The notes under the pieces were generated by a model. That model did no database searches. It was given only the letters and a program-made list of their open reading frames with translations, and was not told where the DNA came from. Of a stretch of DNA of 64,000 bases, positions 1-9,174 are shown piece after piece. The translations under genes were made by a program, and so were the position numbers. Position 1 is the stretch's first letter, and each line of letters begins with the position of its first letter. The stretch comes from Photorhabdus akhurstii (GTDB lineage Bacteria; Pseudomonadota; Gammaproteobacteria; Enterobacterales; Enterobacteriaceae), in NCBI RefSeq assembly GCF_018448925.1, contig NZ_RCWE01000001.1:502997-566996 (forward strand). The letters are read 5' to 3'.

Positions 1-119
1 TTAGTACTAAAATTATTTAAATCATTTCATGCCAGTTTGATTTAATAGTTAACATCCCTTCCTGTACTTTTATTTTCCTTGGCTGTCGAGATCATATTGT
101 ATGGTTTTTGTTCTGTGAA

Positions 120-896
120 TTAAGACGTTGCCTGTAATAATAATAAATCAATGAGCATGATCAGATTAGACTCGAATGAAGTGATCTCGTTGATTTCCGC
201 ATCAAAATAAATTGCCTCGTCATATAGTGCAAAGTGCACATCAGCTAGTGAAGCCAATGGATTAGCAGATGAGCGGGTGAATGCAATGACTGTCATACCA
301 ATATTATGAGCAATGCGTACTTTATCCAACACTTGTTCTGTCTGACCGCTGCGAGAGATAGCGATAAAAACTTCATATTTCATCGCATTACTTAGGAAGA
401 TCTTACGGCTATCTCCTGGGTCGGATCTGAAAGCCGTTTTCCCTAGTACTTGCAATTTTTGCGTCAAATAATTGACAAATAGCCCGGAAAAACCAGCACC
501 ATAGAGAAAAAAACTCTCTTTCTCACGTAGCAGCGTGCTAAAACATGACATTCTTTCTGGTGTGACCAAAGTGAAAGTTTTACGGTAGTTAGCCACGAAG
601 TGTTCAAATGCATCAGGAATTATCTCATCATGATGGGGTTGCGTATTCCCGAAAATGGGCATTCCACCGGACAACAGTTGTTTGCAGTACCAAATAAATT
701 CACTATAGCCACTGAACCCCAGTTTCTGGCATAGACGCATAATAGTGGCGGGAGAAATGAACGTGGCTTTTGCCAGCTCACGTACTGTAATCTGCCCAAT
801 TAACAATGGATGCGCGGTTAAATAAGATAATACGCGGTATTCCGCGCGAGTTATTTTTTCGCTGCGCTGTAACAAAGGGGCTAACCGATTATCCAT
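120..896 (-). CDS. RpiR/MurR-family transcriptional regulator of the alpha-glucoside PTS operon
   Basis: A 258-residue protein with the RpiR layout. The N-terminal helix-turn-helix spans about residues 1-77, with the typical 'ATIMRLCQKLGFSGYSEF' signature. A C-terminal SIS sugar-phosphate-binding domain spans about 125-245 and contains 'FLYGAGFSG' and 'AISRSGQTEQV'. Such proteins sense a phosphosugar and control its catabolic genes. It lies downstream of, and in the same direction as, the GH4 hydrolase and PTS permease, so it probably regulates them with a 6-phospho-alpha-glucoside as effector (inference). An ERIC element separates it from the hydrolase and may alter read-through. The ATG has only a weak ribosome site. 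An AglR-like role is possible but the exact name is not secure. Confidence 0.85.
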   Translation of the reverse strand: MDNRLAPLLQRSEKITRAEYRVLSYLTAHPLLIGQITVRELAKATFISPATIMRLCQKLGFSGYSEFIWYCKQLLSGGMPIFGNTQPHHDEIIPDAFEHFVANYRKTFTLVTPERMSCFSTLLREKESFFLYGAGFSGLFVNYLTQKLQVLGKTAFRSDPGDSRKIFLSNAMKYEVFIAISRSGQTEQVLDKVRIAHNIGMTVIAFTRSSANPLASLADVHFALYDEAIYFDAEINEITSFESNLIMLIDLLLLQATS

Positions 897-942
897 TATC
901 TATTATCCATTATTTATCCAGTGATAGCAGGCAGCCATATCA

Positions 943-1067
943 TATACCCGTTATCTTTCAAGTTGCCTCTTTGTTGGCTGTACTCACTCACCCCGGTCAC
1001 ATAGTTATCTATGCTCCCGGGGATTCGCTCCCTCGCTGTCGCGATGCATATTGAAATCCATAGGATA
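943..1067. repeat. ERIC-type intergenic repeat
   Basis: About 125 bp of imperfect inverted repeat. The left end begins TATACCCGTTATCTTTCAAG and the right end carries the complementary TTGAAATCCATAGGATAT. The interior contains CTCACTCACCCCGGTCACA and CTCCCGGGGATTCGCTCCC, which correspond to the two cores used as ERIC primer sites. It lies between two co-directional genes, so it would be transcribed and fold into a long hairpin. Confidence 0.85.
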
Positions 1068-1206
1068 TGTATGTTCGGCTGTTCGATAATCGAATTGTGG
1101 TGAATTTTCTTAATCTCCACAAGATAATGATTGCCGGACAGTGAGCCGGCTCGCATAAAAATCTTCTTTTTTATGTAAAAAAGGCAGATTATAGGTTAAA
1201 TATTGG

Positions 1207-2565
1207 TTAAATTGCTTCACCTTGGTGCCAGGCTTGGTTAAGTGTAGGCCAATAACCTTGGTTAGCTTCGATCATTTCATCCAGAATCGCTTTGGCTTGT
1301 TGCATAGTAGGTACGGTACGATTCAGTGTGAAGGCTTGCAGCACTTTCTCATAGCTACCTTCTAATGCGGCTTCCACTAACAACTGTTCTGAAGCCAGTT
1401 GTTGCGCTAGCAGCGCCTGATGAAACAGGGGGATGTTCCCTATACGTACCGGTTCAGGACCTTGAGCGGTAATGTAAGCGGGTATTTCCACCATTGCATC
1501 GTAAGGTAAGTTAGCGATAGCGCCCCTATTCTCGGTAATCACCAGATGGCGCTGACGCAAATCAAAAGCCAGTGAGCATGCTACGTCAACAATAAAAGCG
1601 CCGTGTACCCCGACATGGAAAGCGTCGGGTAAAATGCCTGTGCGTTTAAACTCAGCCGCTGCTTTAAACAACTTCTTTTCCCGACCGTCCATCACTTCGT
1701 TGGCACGGGTATAGTCAGGATTTTGGTGCTCAACAATGTGGTTTGGCATCAGATAGTATTGCAAATAGGGATTAGGCACATAATCAGGAAAATGGTCCAT
1801 GATCGGCTTGATATTACGCCAGGTTTTAACCCATGACGGATCAGCATGTTGCGGGTCTGTCTGTGCCGCATCAGCAGTCAGCAGGCCATGCTGAGCGATA
1901 TGACGACGTAATTCAGGCAAATGATCTTTTCCGTTCACCCATACTCTGGTAAACCAGCCGAAATGGTTCAGACCAAAGTAATCGACGGTGATATCGTGAC
2001 GATCCACACCTAAAATTGCTGCCATATTGCGCATAGCGGCCACTGGCATATCACAGATGTTGAGTACTCTGGCTTGTGGACGTAGACGGCGTATTCCTTC
2101 AGCAACGATAGAGGCGGGGTTAGAGTAATTTACGATCCAAGCGTTATCTGCATAGCGCTCCACCAAATCGATCAGTTCCACCATTGGCATGATAGTACGC
2201 AGGCCGTAAGCCAATCCGCCAAGACCACAGGTTTCCTGACCAATTACGCCGTGACGTAAGGGGATCTTTTCGTCCTGTTCTCGCATTTTGTACTGACCAA
2301 CGCGTATTTGGGCAAAGACAAAATGGGTGCTGCTAAAAGCGGTTTTTGCCTCGTTTGTTACGACAAAGCGAATCGTCTGGCTATGCTCACGTATCACTTT
2401 TTCCACTACCGGCGCAATGGTGTCTTGCCGGTGAGTATCGATGTCATACAAACGAATTTCCGCTAGTGGGAAGTCGTTTAGCCGTACCATCAGGCTTTTT
2501 ACGATACCTGGCGTATAGGTACTACCGCCGCCGGCGATAGTTAAAACGAAAGGGGCGCTAGCCAT
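1207..2565 (-). CDS. 6-phospho-alpha-glucosidase, glycoside hydrolase family 4
   Basis: A 452-residue GH4 enzyme that would hydrolyse phosphorylated alpha-glucosides such as maltose 6-phosphate to glucose 6-phosphate plus sugar in the cytoplasm, using NAD+ and a divalent metal. The N-terminal Rossmann motif is 'TIAGGGSTYTPGIVKSLM'. The tetrapeptide CDMP near residue 172, whose Cys helps bind metal, marks the alpha-specific branch; beta-specific members usually carry CN(V/A)P. 'GLNHFGWF' and the downstream His complete the family pattern. Length is normal (GlvA/AglB/MalH 440-450). It starts 13 bp after the permease stop with an AGGAG site, so the two are cotranscribed. Confidence 0.9.
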   Translation of the reverse strand: MASAPFVLTIAGGGSTYTPGIVKSLMVRLNDFPLAEIRLYDIDTHRQDTIAPVVEKVIREHSQTIRFVVTNEAKTAFSSTHFVFAQIRVGQYKMREQDEKIPLRHGVIGQETCGLGGLAYGLRTIMPMVELIDLVERYADNAWIVNYSNPASIVAEGIRRLRPQARVLNICDMPVAAMRNMAAILGVDRHDITVDYFGLNHFGWFTRVWVNGKDHLPELRRHIAQHGLLTADAAQTDPQHADPSWVKTWRNIKPIMDHFPDYVPNPYLQYYLMPNHIVEHQNPDYTRANEVMDGREKKLFKAAAEFKRTGILPDAFHVGVHGAFIVDVACSLAFDLRQRHLVITENRGAIANLPYDAMVEIPAYITAQGPEPVRIGNIPLFHQALLAQQLASEQLLVEAALEGSYEKVLQAFTLNRTVPTMQQAKAILDEMIEANQGYWPTLNQAWHQGEAI

Positions 2566-2578
2566 ATTTATGCTCCTG

Positions 2579-4120
2579 TTAAAGTGCTTCTTCTACAGCT
2601 TCACGTATCTTTTTGACGTGCAGACCGTAAATTACCTGAACGTTATTTCCCTGACAGATGACACCTTTTGCGCCGGTCGATTTAAGCCTGTTTTCGTCAA
2701 TGAGCGTGGTGTCATGTACCGTTATGCGCAATCGGGTATAGCAGTTGTCGATAGCAACAATATTCGCTGTACCGCCTAATCCGCAGATGATTTGTTGTCC
2801 TGGTTTGTCATCATCGGCAACTTGATACTCTTTCTTGCTATAGAGGCGTGTTTCTTGATCGTCACTTTCTCGTCCAGGGGTTTTCAGGTCGTAATGTAAA
2901 ATCAGGAAACGGAATGCGAAAAAATAAATCACCGACATGATTAGCCCTACGGCGATATACATTGGCCAGTTAGATTTTTCGGTGCCGAGCGGTAAGTTAT
3001 ATAGTATGAAGTCGATTATACCGTTAGCGCCGATAGCATGTACGCCGAGTAGATAGAACAGCATAAAACCTAAACCAGTTAACAGGGCATGAACGCCAAA
3101 CAGTAGCGGAGCAACAAACAGGAAAGAAAATTCAAGTGGTTCGGTTACGCCTAACAAAAAAGTGGTCATAGCGGCAGGGATGAGAACAGCTTTTGCCGCA
3201 CTTTTCTTTGCTGGGTGGGCAGTCACATACATTGCCAGCGCAGCGGCAGTCAGGCCAAACATCTTACTGATCCCTCGCGCATCCCATACCACACTGTTAC
3301 TAAGTTGATGTACAGTTGGGCAGGCCATTTCAGCGAAATAGATATTGCGTGCTCCTTGATGTACAGTGCCGCATACCTCTGTAACGCCCCCTAATTCGGT
3401 ATACAAAAAGGGCGTATAAACCAGATGATGTAAGCCTAATGGGATCAGAATGCGTTCCAGAAAGCCGTATATGGCGACGCCAAATGGCCCGGACTCATGA
3501 ATACCGTGAGCAAGGGCGCTGATGCCCCGTTGTGCGTAGGGCCAAATATCGCTCATTAAGTAACCCGATATAACGGCCAGAGGGATCATCAGAATGGCGA
3601 CAAAACAGTGCCCGGAATAAATTGCCATCACACCATTAAACTGTTTTGACGAATAGCGGTTATAGCAATAACCAGCCAATGCACCGATCAGTATCCCGGC
3701 AAAAGCGCCCATTTCCAACACTTGCACACCCAGAACCATGCCTTGGCCAACATTGCGCATTTGCGTTTCTGCCGCCAATTTTCCCTGTAATGCTAAAGTA
3801 ACGTGCATAGCATTGATAAAAATAACGAAAGTGACCAGACCGATCAATGCGGCATAACCTTTATTGCGTTTTGCCAGCCCGATAGGGATTCCAACAGCAA
3901 AAATCAACGCCAGATTGCTCAATATTGAAACAGCAGATTGGGAGATCAATTTCCCAGATTGCTGAACTAACCAATGGTTTAAAAATGGAAAATATTCTGC
4001 AAGGTTACCGTTTCCCAATACATTGCCAAAAGCAATAAATAGCCCGACGATAGGGAGAATTAGCACCGGGCCGTACAAAGATTTGCCAAGGTTTTGCAAC
4101 GCATTAATGATCCTTTTCAT
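2579..4120 (-). CDS. PTS alpha-glucoside transporter EIICB (GlvC/AglA/MalX type)
   Basis: A 513-residue inner-membrane permease. The N-terminal EIIC domain (about 1-405) has roughly ten hydrophobic segments and the conserved 'LERILIPLGLHHLVYTPF' and 'GVTEPLEFSFLFVAPLLF' signatures. A linker starting 'LKTPGRE' leads to EIIB (about 445-513), where Cys460 in 'IDNCYTRLR' is the phosphorylation site. No EIIA is encoded nearby, so EIIA-Glc (Crr) probably donates phosphate, as for related alpha-glucoside permeases. It imports and phosphorylates the substrate of the GH4 enzyme encoded just downstream and is the first gene of the operon. Confidence 0.9.
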   Translation of the reverse strand: MKRIINALQNLGKSLYGPVLILPIVGLFIAFGNVLGNGNLAEYFPFLNHWLVQQSGKLISQSAVSILSNLALIFAVGIPIGLAKRNKGYAALIGLVTFVIFINAMHVTLALQGKLAAETQMRNVGQGMVLGVQVLEMGAFAGILIGALAGYCYNRYSSKQFNGVMAIYSGHCFVAILMIPLAVISGYLMSDIWPYAQRGISALAHGIHESGPFGVAIYGFLERILIPLGLHHLVYTPFLYTELGGVTEVCGTVHQGARNIYFAEMACPTVHQLSNSVVWDARGISKMFGLTAAALAMYVTAHPAKKSAAKAVLIPAAMTTFLLGVTEPLEFSFLFVAPLLFGVHALLTGLGFMLFYLLGVHAIGANGIIDFILYNLPLGTEKSNWPMYIAVGLIMSVIYFFAFRFLILHYDLKTPGRESDDQETRLYSKKEYQVADDDKPGQQIICGLGGTANIVAIDNCYTRLRITVHDTTLIDENRLKSTGAKGVICQGNNVQVIYGLHVKKIREAVEEAL

Positions 4121-4268
4121 TAAACTTCTGTTCCTTGCTAGAAATATTATTTGGTTACATAAAACTAAAGATACAGATTAAGAATAACAGCTCAGGAAGG
4201 TAAAATGACACTTATCCGATTGTTTTAAATAACAAATGACTGAAAAAGTAACATGTAACTTTTAAACG

Positions 4269-4284
4269 TGTGAGTGCATTCGCA
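4269..4284. promoter_or_regulatory. candidate CRP site upstream of the alpha-glucoside operon
   Basis: TGTGAGTGCATTCGCA matches the TGTGA-N6-TCACA consensus with one mismatch in the ten core bases. It lies about 150 bp upstream of the permease start, suiting a catabolite-controlled PTS operon. The rest of 4121-4603 is AT-rich and shows no gene. Confidence 0.45.
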
Positions 4285-4603
4285 AATCAATTTTTGTTAC
4301 AAAGGATTGGCGGAAGAGGACAATAATGAGTCATAATGTTCGGGGTTTAGATAGTAAATAACATCATTGTGGTGACATGGCTGAAATCTGGAGGTGATTT
4401 GGAAAGCTGAATATTGTATCTAGCTGATATACCAAATCATTCTACATAGAGGATCATCTACTCATGTTACCAGTTTGTTAAATTTACTGTCGGCTGGGTT
4501 TTCTTCGGCAAGATAGAGAGATTGAATGTTTATCGAAAGCCGACAAATATCGCTGCATCAACATCCTTCCTTAGTGATTTGAACCAGAAATTAATCGACT
4601 GAT

Positions 4604-4935
4604 ACGTCCTTTTGTTAAAATGGTTATTGAACTTATTGCAGTGATTTTTGTTGGTAATTCTAGCCAAAAAGCCTTATTTGGTGGGAATCGGTTAATTGAA
4701 TCACTATTTTTCTTTTAACCTAGGGATGGTAAGAATAGGGGGGATTACCGGAGAACAGACATTGAATATCTATCCGTTACGCAGCTTGAACATAGATCAA
4801 GTACAGAAACAGAAGTTTCATACAATCATCTGCCGCCATTCCGGCGCAGGTTTATTTATTATGGGGGATTTAGGGTTGGTTCTGGGTCTCAATCAGTTAC
4901 AGATAACGCAGTGTGTTACATGCGTTAAAATAAAG
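4604..4935 (+). pseudogene. decayed copy of the yhfT 3' end and yhfS 5' end
   Basis: This stretch matches the yhfT-yhfS junction at about 14365-14710. ACGTCCTTTTGTTAAAATGG corresponds to the end of yhfT. GTGGGAATCGGTTAATTG matches the yhfT stop region. The following frame reads 'NIYPLRSLN' and 'IICRHSGAG', matching the YhfS N-terminus. A TTG at 4762 corresponds to the yhfS start. Similarity is lost after about 60 codons, and the frame ends at 4956 as the recombinase begins. Both parts are truncated, so no function is expected. It is a duplication remnant about 10 kb from the intact genes. Confidence 0.75.
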
Positions 4936-4955
4936 AATATTTGGGATAGACCATA

Positions 4956-5576
4956 ATGGGTCAACGAAGACATCTAACGCAATACGAAGTGGAAAGAATA
5001 CTGGAAGTGGCGAAAAAGAGTCCTAATGGGGCGCGCGACTATTGTCTGGTATACATGAGCTTTGTTCATGGCTTACGTGTTAGTGAAGCCAGATATCTAC
5101 GGTTATCTGATCTGGATTTGGATGATGGCAGTTTGTATATCCGGCGTTTAAAAGGCGGATTTTCTACTATTCATCCTCTTTTGGGTTATGAAATCCAGGC
5201 GATCAAAGAGTGGCTAAAAGTCCGTAAAACCTTCCGAGGGGCAGAAAGTGATTGGTTGTTTCTGTCACGTAGCGGAAACGCACTGACTCGCCAGCGCGTT
5301 TATCAACTTATTAACCAATTCGGACGATTGGCTAAGATTTCCATAGATTCGCATCCGCACATGTTGCGCCATGCCTGTGGTTTTGCGCTTGCGGATAGAG
5401 GGATAGATACTCGGTTGATACAAGATTATCTTGGGCACAGTAATATTCGCCATACTGTACGATATACCGCCAGTAATGCGGAGCGTTTCCACGGTGTTTG
5501 GGGTGTAAAAAGGAATCGGCAACGAGAATTACACTTTGATTATGTCCCACAGGAAAATGCTTGTTCAACTGAATAA
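4956..5576 (+). CDS. FimB/FimE-like tyrosine recombinase (orphan)
   Basis: A 206-residue single-domain site-specific recombinase of the small FimB/FimE/MrpI type that inverts fimbrial promoter switches. The catalytic set is complete: Arg41 in 'HGLRVSEA', Lys66, His135 and Arg138 in 'HPHMLRH', His161 in 'YLGHSNIRHT', and nucleophile Tyr170. 'RLKGGFSTIHPL' and 'DTRLIQDYLGH' are nearly as in E. coli FimB. There are no fimbrial genes in the window and no clear inverted-repeat switch beside it, so its target is elsewhere or lost. The ATG follows the yhfS remnant directly and has a weak ribosome site. Confidence 0.85.
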   Translation: MGQRRHLTQYEVERILEVAKKSPNGARDYCLVYMSFVHGLRVSEARYLRLSDLDLDDGSLYIRRLKGGFSTIHPLLGYEIQAIKEWLKVRKTFRGAESDWLFLSRSGNALTRQRVYQLINQFGRLAKISIDSHPHMLRHACGFALADRGIDTRLIQDYLGHSNIRHTVRYTASNAERFHGVWGVKRNRQRELHFDYVPQENACSTE

Positions 5577-5586
5577 GCGGTTCTGA

Positions 5587-5612
5587 TGTATGCGCCTGTT
5601 AAGGCGCATACA
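5587..5612. terminator. strong hairpin after the FimB-like recombinase
   Basis: Perfect 10-bp stem, TGTATGCGCC and GGCGCATACA, around a 6-nt loop, ten bases after the stop codon. There is no T-run on the plus side, so it may act as a weak terminator or RNA-stabilising hairpin. The following 5613-6033 holds no recognisable gene. Confidence 0.5.
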
Positions 5613-6033
5613 TAAAAACCCTCTTAAACAGCGTGATTGTATCTAGAGAATAGGGATGACAAGCTCTGTCTGTAAAAATAAAGCATCGCGTTGACAAATT
5701 TCTGACATAATATCAGACCTTTCATACAGCATTTTTTCAAATAATTGTTCCTGATCTTGGAAAAAATGATATTTCTCCGGCGTAACTCATTCTGCTAGTC
5801 GTTCCCTAATATCTTATCGATTTTGGTTTAATAACTTATTTCTTTAACTATCCGTGCTGACGTAGGTCTGTACCAATTTAGGAGGGTTGGTGAATGGCAA
5901 AGTTATTGGTTTACCAAATCCCTTGGGGGAGGTAGGCAAAAAGTGATGGCAGGAAAAATGTGAGTAATCTCAAAAAATTGCGATTTTATTTCACATAAGT
6001 ATTGAATGAAAATTATTCATGTTTCACACTCAT

Positions 6034-6045
6034 TGAAACGTTTCA
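6034..6045. promoter_or_regulatory. Cra (FruR) operator, distal site upstream of fruB
   Basis: TGAAACGTTTCA is a perfect palindrome and an ideal Cra site. Cra represses fru genes until fructose 1-phosphate appears. It pairs with a second site 55 bp downstream, the two-operator arrangement known for E. coli fruB. Confidence 0.85.
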
Positions 6046-6099
6046 GTTTTTTATCTCTTTTTCTTTTTATGGACTTAATGCTTTTTTCTCTGCGTAAAC

Positions 6100-6111
6100 T
6101 GAAACGATTCT
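6100..6111. promoter_or_regulatory. Cra (FruR) operator, proximal site upstream of fruB
   Basis: TGAAACGATTCT, a near-consensus Cra half-palindrome ending 24 bp before the fruB ATG. Its position at the promoter-proximal edge suits direct repression. Confidence 0.8.
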
Positions 6112-6135
6112 ATTTTTGGTAATAGGGAGAAAATT

Positions 6136-7263
6136 ATGTTCCAGTTGGCTCTGCAAAATATCCATACTGACGCAATTGCAACCAGTAAAGAGGATGCCAT
6201 TCGTCAGGTAGCGGCTATGCTAGCCGCTAATGGTAATGTCAGCGATGCCTATGTTGACGGCATGTTGCAACGTGAAAATCAAATTTCTACCTACCTTGGC
6301 AACGGTATCGCCATTCCACATGGCACGCTAGATACTCGCGATCTGGTTATGAAAACCGATGTACAGGTATTTCACTTTTCACAGGGTGTTGAATGGGATC
6401 AAGGGGCGATGTGTTATGTGGTTATTGGTATCGCCGCACGTTCCGATGAGCATTTGGCACTACTGCGTCAGTTAACACACCTACTGAGCGATGATCGTAT
6501 TGCTGAACAGTTAAAAACTGTTAAATCGGCGCAGGCGCTGCATCGCTTGCTGATGGGTGAAGTTCAGCAAGCTGAATTTAAATTCGATACCAGTCTGATT
6601 ACGCTAGATGTTAACGCCCGCGATTTGATGACGCTACAGGCATTAAATGCCGGGCGGTTACAGCAAGTGGGGGCGGTGGATACGACTTTTGTCAGCAAAG
6701 TGATTAACAGTAAGCCGTTGGATCTTGGACAGGGCATTTGGTTAAGCGATAGTTCCGACGGTAATTTAACCAGCGCTGTGGCAGTGAGTCGATTGTTCAC
6801 GCGGGACAACGAACCGGTGGTGATGTTATTGACCGTTGCGGTTGCCGACGACCAGCCGCTAAACGTGTTGCATCACCTGGGTAACTTGTTATTAGCACAA
6901 AAAGCAGAATGTTTGCTGAAAGCTGATGCGCCGACCGTGCTGGCATTACTGACCAGTGGCGTACAGGCGCGGAGCGCGATATCCAGTGGAGAATTTGTCC
7001 TGTGCAATGAACATGGCTTACATACTCGCCCTGGCGCCGTGTTGGTTAATGTTATCCGGCAATTTTCCAGTGAAATTACCATCATCAACCTTGATGGCGC
7101 CGGTCAACCGGTAAACGGCCGCAGTTTGATGAAAATCATGGCATTGGGCGCTAAAAAAGGGCACCGGCTTCATATTACTGCTAATGGCGATGATGCGCAG
7201 CAGGCGATAGCTGCCATTGGTGAAGCGATTATTTCCGGTTTGGGGGAAGGGCCGTGTAAGTAA
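6136..7263 (+). CDS. fruB: PTS fructose-specific diphosphoryl transfer protein (EIIA-Fru / FPr)
   Basis: A 375-residue cytoplasmic phosphocarrier that passes phosphate from EI to FruA. The N-terminal EIIA-Fru domain (about 1-145) carries active His62 in '[10 protein letters not shown]'. A middle linker domain spans about 155-275. The C-terminal HPr-like domain (about 285-370) carries His296 in '[11 protein letters not shown]' and a seryl-site region '[12 protein letters not shown]'. Length and order match E. coli FruB (376 aa). The ATG has GGGAGA upstream and lies just after two Cra operators. Unusually, the next gene is fruA and not fruK. Confidence 0.95.
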   Translation: MFQLALQNIHTDAIATSKEDAIRQVAAMLAANGNVSDAYVDGMLQRENQISTYLGNGIAIPHGTLDTRDLVMKTDVQVFHFSQGVEWDQGAMCYVVIGIAARSDEHLALLRQLTHLLSDDRIAEQLKTVKSAQALHRLLMGEVQQAEFKFDTSLITLDVNARDLMTLQALNAGRLQQVGAVDTTFVSKVINSKPLDLGQGIWLSDSSDGNLTSAVAVSRLFTRDNEPVVMLLTVAVADDQPLNVLHHLGNLLLAQKAECLLKADAPTVLALLTSGVQARSAISSGEFVLCNEHGLHTRPGAVLVNVIRQFSSEITIINLDGAGQPVNGRSLMKIMALGAKKGHRLHITANGDDAQQAIAAIGEAIISGLGEGPCK

Positions 7264-7332
7264 AAATCCCCAGTTGGCTGTGAAAATGGCGCGCGTCGAT
7301 CTACAACCCTTTTAGCTAATAGCAGGAGAAGC

Positions 7333-9021
7333 ATGATGAAAACATTGCTTATCATTGATCCTTCACTCGGACTTGCCGGAAGTTATCTGGTGAAAACAAT
7401 TCTCAATGCCTCTGCGGAGGAAAACGGACTGATACTAACAGAAGATCCAGCCGAAGCCGATTTGGTGGTCGTGACCGGCAATTGCGTTCCCACCGATAAC
7501 GCACTGAACGGTAAGCTTGTTTATCTCGGCGATACGGAACAGGCATTGCATGCGCCGAAAGATTTCTTTCAGCAGGCAAAAACCGATGCACAACCGTACC
7601 AGATACCGGCAACTGACAGCGGTGGTGATATAAAACGCATTGTCGCGGTTACTGCCTGTCCTACTGGTGTGGCACATACCTTTATGGCCGCGGAAGCTAT
7701 CGAAATCGAAGCCAAAAAGCGCGGCTGGTGGGTAAAGGTGGAAACCCGCGGTTCGGTAGGGGCGGGCAATGTTATTACACCGGAAGAGGTGGCAAAAGCG
7801 GATCTGGTGCTGATCGTGGCAGATATTGACGTAGATCTGGAGAAATTTGCAGGAAAACCTATGTACCGTACCTCCACCGGGCTGGCATTGAAGAAAACAG
7901 CGCAAGAGTTTGATAAAGCGCTGGTCGAAGCTAAACCTTTCCAGCCTACGGGGCAGAATAGTATTAAAACCGGGCGAGGAGAAAAGAATAGCGGCATCTA
8001 TCGTCACTTGTTGACCGGCGTCTCTTATATGTTGCCGATGGTGGTGGCGGGTGGTCTGTGTATCGCGCTCTCATTTGCTTTTGGCATCACTGCATTTAAA
8101 GAGCCGGGTACATTGGCAGCCGCGTTGATGCAAATCGGGGGTGGTTCAGCTTTTGCCCTGATGGTCCCCGTATTGGCAGGTTACATTGCTTTCTCGATCG
8201 CTGATCGCCCAGGTCTGACGCCTGGTTTGATTGGCGGCATGCTGGCAACTAGCACGAACGCGGGATTTATTGGCGGTATTATCGCGGGTTTCCTCGCTGG
8301 TTACGTAGCGAAGTTTCTCAGTACCAAGGTGAAATTGCCGCAGAGTATGGCAGCGTTGAAACCGATTTTGATCATTCCGCTATTTGCCAGCCTGATCACC
8401 GGTCTGATTATGATTTATGTTATTGGTAAACCCGTCGCCGGTATCATGGCGGGGCTAACGTACTGGCTTTCTAATATGGGGACAACCAACGCGCTCCTGC
8501 TGGGGGCTATTTTGGGTGGAATGATGTGTGCTGATATGGGGGGAGCGATAAACAAAGCGGCCTATGCGTTTGGTGTCGGTTTGCTTAGTTCGCAAGCCTA
8601 TGCGCCAATGGCTGCCATTATGGCCGCGGGGATGGTTCCACCGCTGGCAATGGGGGTGGCGACCCTGATTGCCCGGCAGAAGTTCGATAACGTTCAGCGG
8701 GAAAGTGGTAAAGCCGCATTGGTGTTGGGCCTGTGTTTTATTTCCGAAGGCGCGATTCCTTTTGCTGTCCGCGATCCGATGCGTGTGCTCCCATGTTGTA
8801 TCGTTGGCGGCGCGGTGACGGGAGCGATCTCTATGGCAGTGAGTGCGCAGTTGATGGCGCCGCACGGGGGCCTATTTGTGCTGTTGATCCCAGGAGCTAT
8901 CACACCAATATTGGGTTATTTGATGTCGATTATTATCGGTACCCTGTTGGCAGGATTGATCTATGCACTGCTTAAGCGCCCAGAAATTGAGCGTCCAGAA
9001 ACGACCACAACTAAAGCATAA
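7333..9021 (+). CDS. fruA: PTS fructose-specific EIIB'BC permease
   Basis: A 562-residue inner-membrane transporter that converts external fructose to cytoplasmic fructose 1-phosphate. A degenerate EIIB' domain (about 1-90) precedes the true EIIB with phospho-Cys109 in 'VAVTACPTGVAHTFMAAEA'. EIIC (about 220-545) is highly hydrophobic, with 'GGAINKAAYAFG' and 'SEGAIPFAVRDP', both family signatures. Two ATG codons stand in tandem (7333 and 7336) behind AGGAGAAGC. The gap after fruB is 69 bp, too short for the 1-phosphofructokinase gene normally found there. The product therefore needs a FruK encoded elsewhere. Confidence 0.95.
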   Translation: MMKTLLIIDPSLGLAGSYLVKTILNASAEENGLILTEDPAEADLVVVTGNCVPTDNALNGKLVYLGDTEQALHAPKDFFQQAKTDAQPYQIPATDSGGDIKRIVAVTACPTGVAHTFMAAEAIEIEAKKRGWWVKVETRGSVGAGNVITPEEVAKADLVLIVADIDVDLEKFAGKPMYRTSTGLALKKTAQEFDKALVEAKPFQPTGQNSIKTGRGEKNSGIYRHLLTGVSYMLPMVVAGGLCIALSFAFGITAFKEPGTLAAALMQIGGGSAFALMVPVLAGYIAFSIADRPGLTPGLIGGMLATSTNAGFIGGIIAGFLAGYVAKFLSTKVKLPQSMAALKPILIIPLFASLITGLIMIYVIGKPVAGIMAGLTYWLSNMGTTNALLLGAILGGMMCADMGGAINKAAYAFGVGLLSSQAYAPMAAIMAAGMVPPLAMGVATLIARQKFDNVQRESGKAALVLGLCFISEGAIPFAVRDPMRVLPCCIVGGAVTGAISMAVSAQLMAPHGGLFVLLIPGAITPILGYLMSIIIGTLLAGLIYALLKRPEIERPETTTTKA

Positions 9022-9174
9022 AAAACAGAAATTATTAGTTGTTGAATTAAACTCATTGAAATTACAGGAAATTATCTACTTATTCGTGACCTCATTCGCA
9101 TTTTTGCTATTTTCCGATTGTTATTTGCCTGCTTAAATTAGATATAAATACATTCAAAAAAATGAAGAATTATT

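Noticed and set aside
4696-4956. An 86-codon frame that could be called a gene
   Set aside because: It is the decayed yhfS start, lacks its ribosome site and loses similarity after about 60 codons.
5577-6033. Possible invertible promoter next to the FimB-like recombinase
   Set aside because: I found no pair of inverted repeats of fimS type flanking a promoter; only the terminator-like hairpin.
8455-8975. Several overlapping opposite-strand frames inside fruA
   Set aside because: fruA has full family conservation here; the others lack ribosome sites and similarity.
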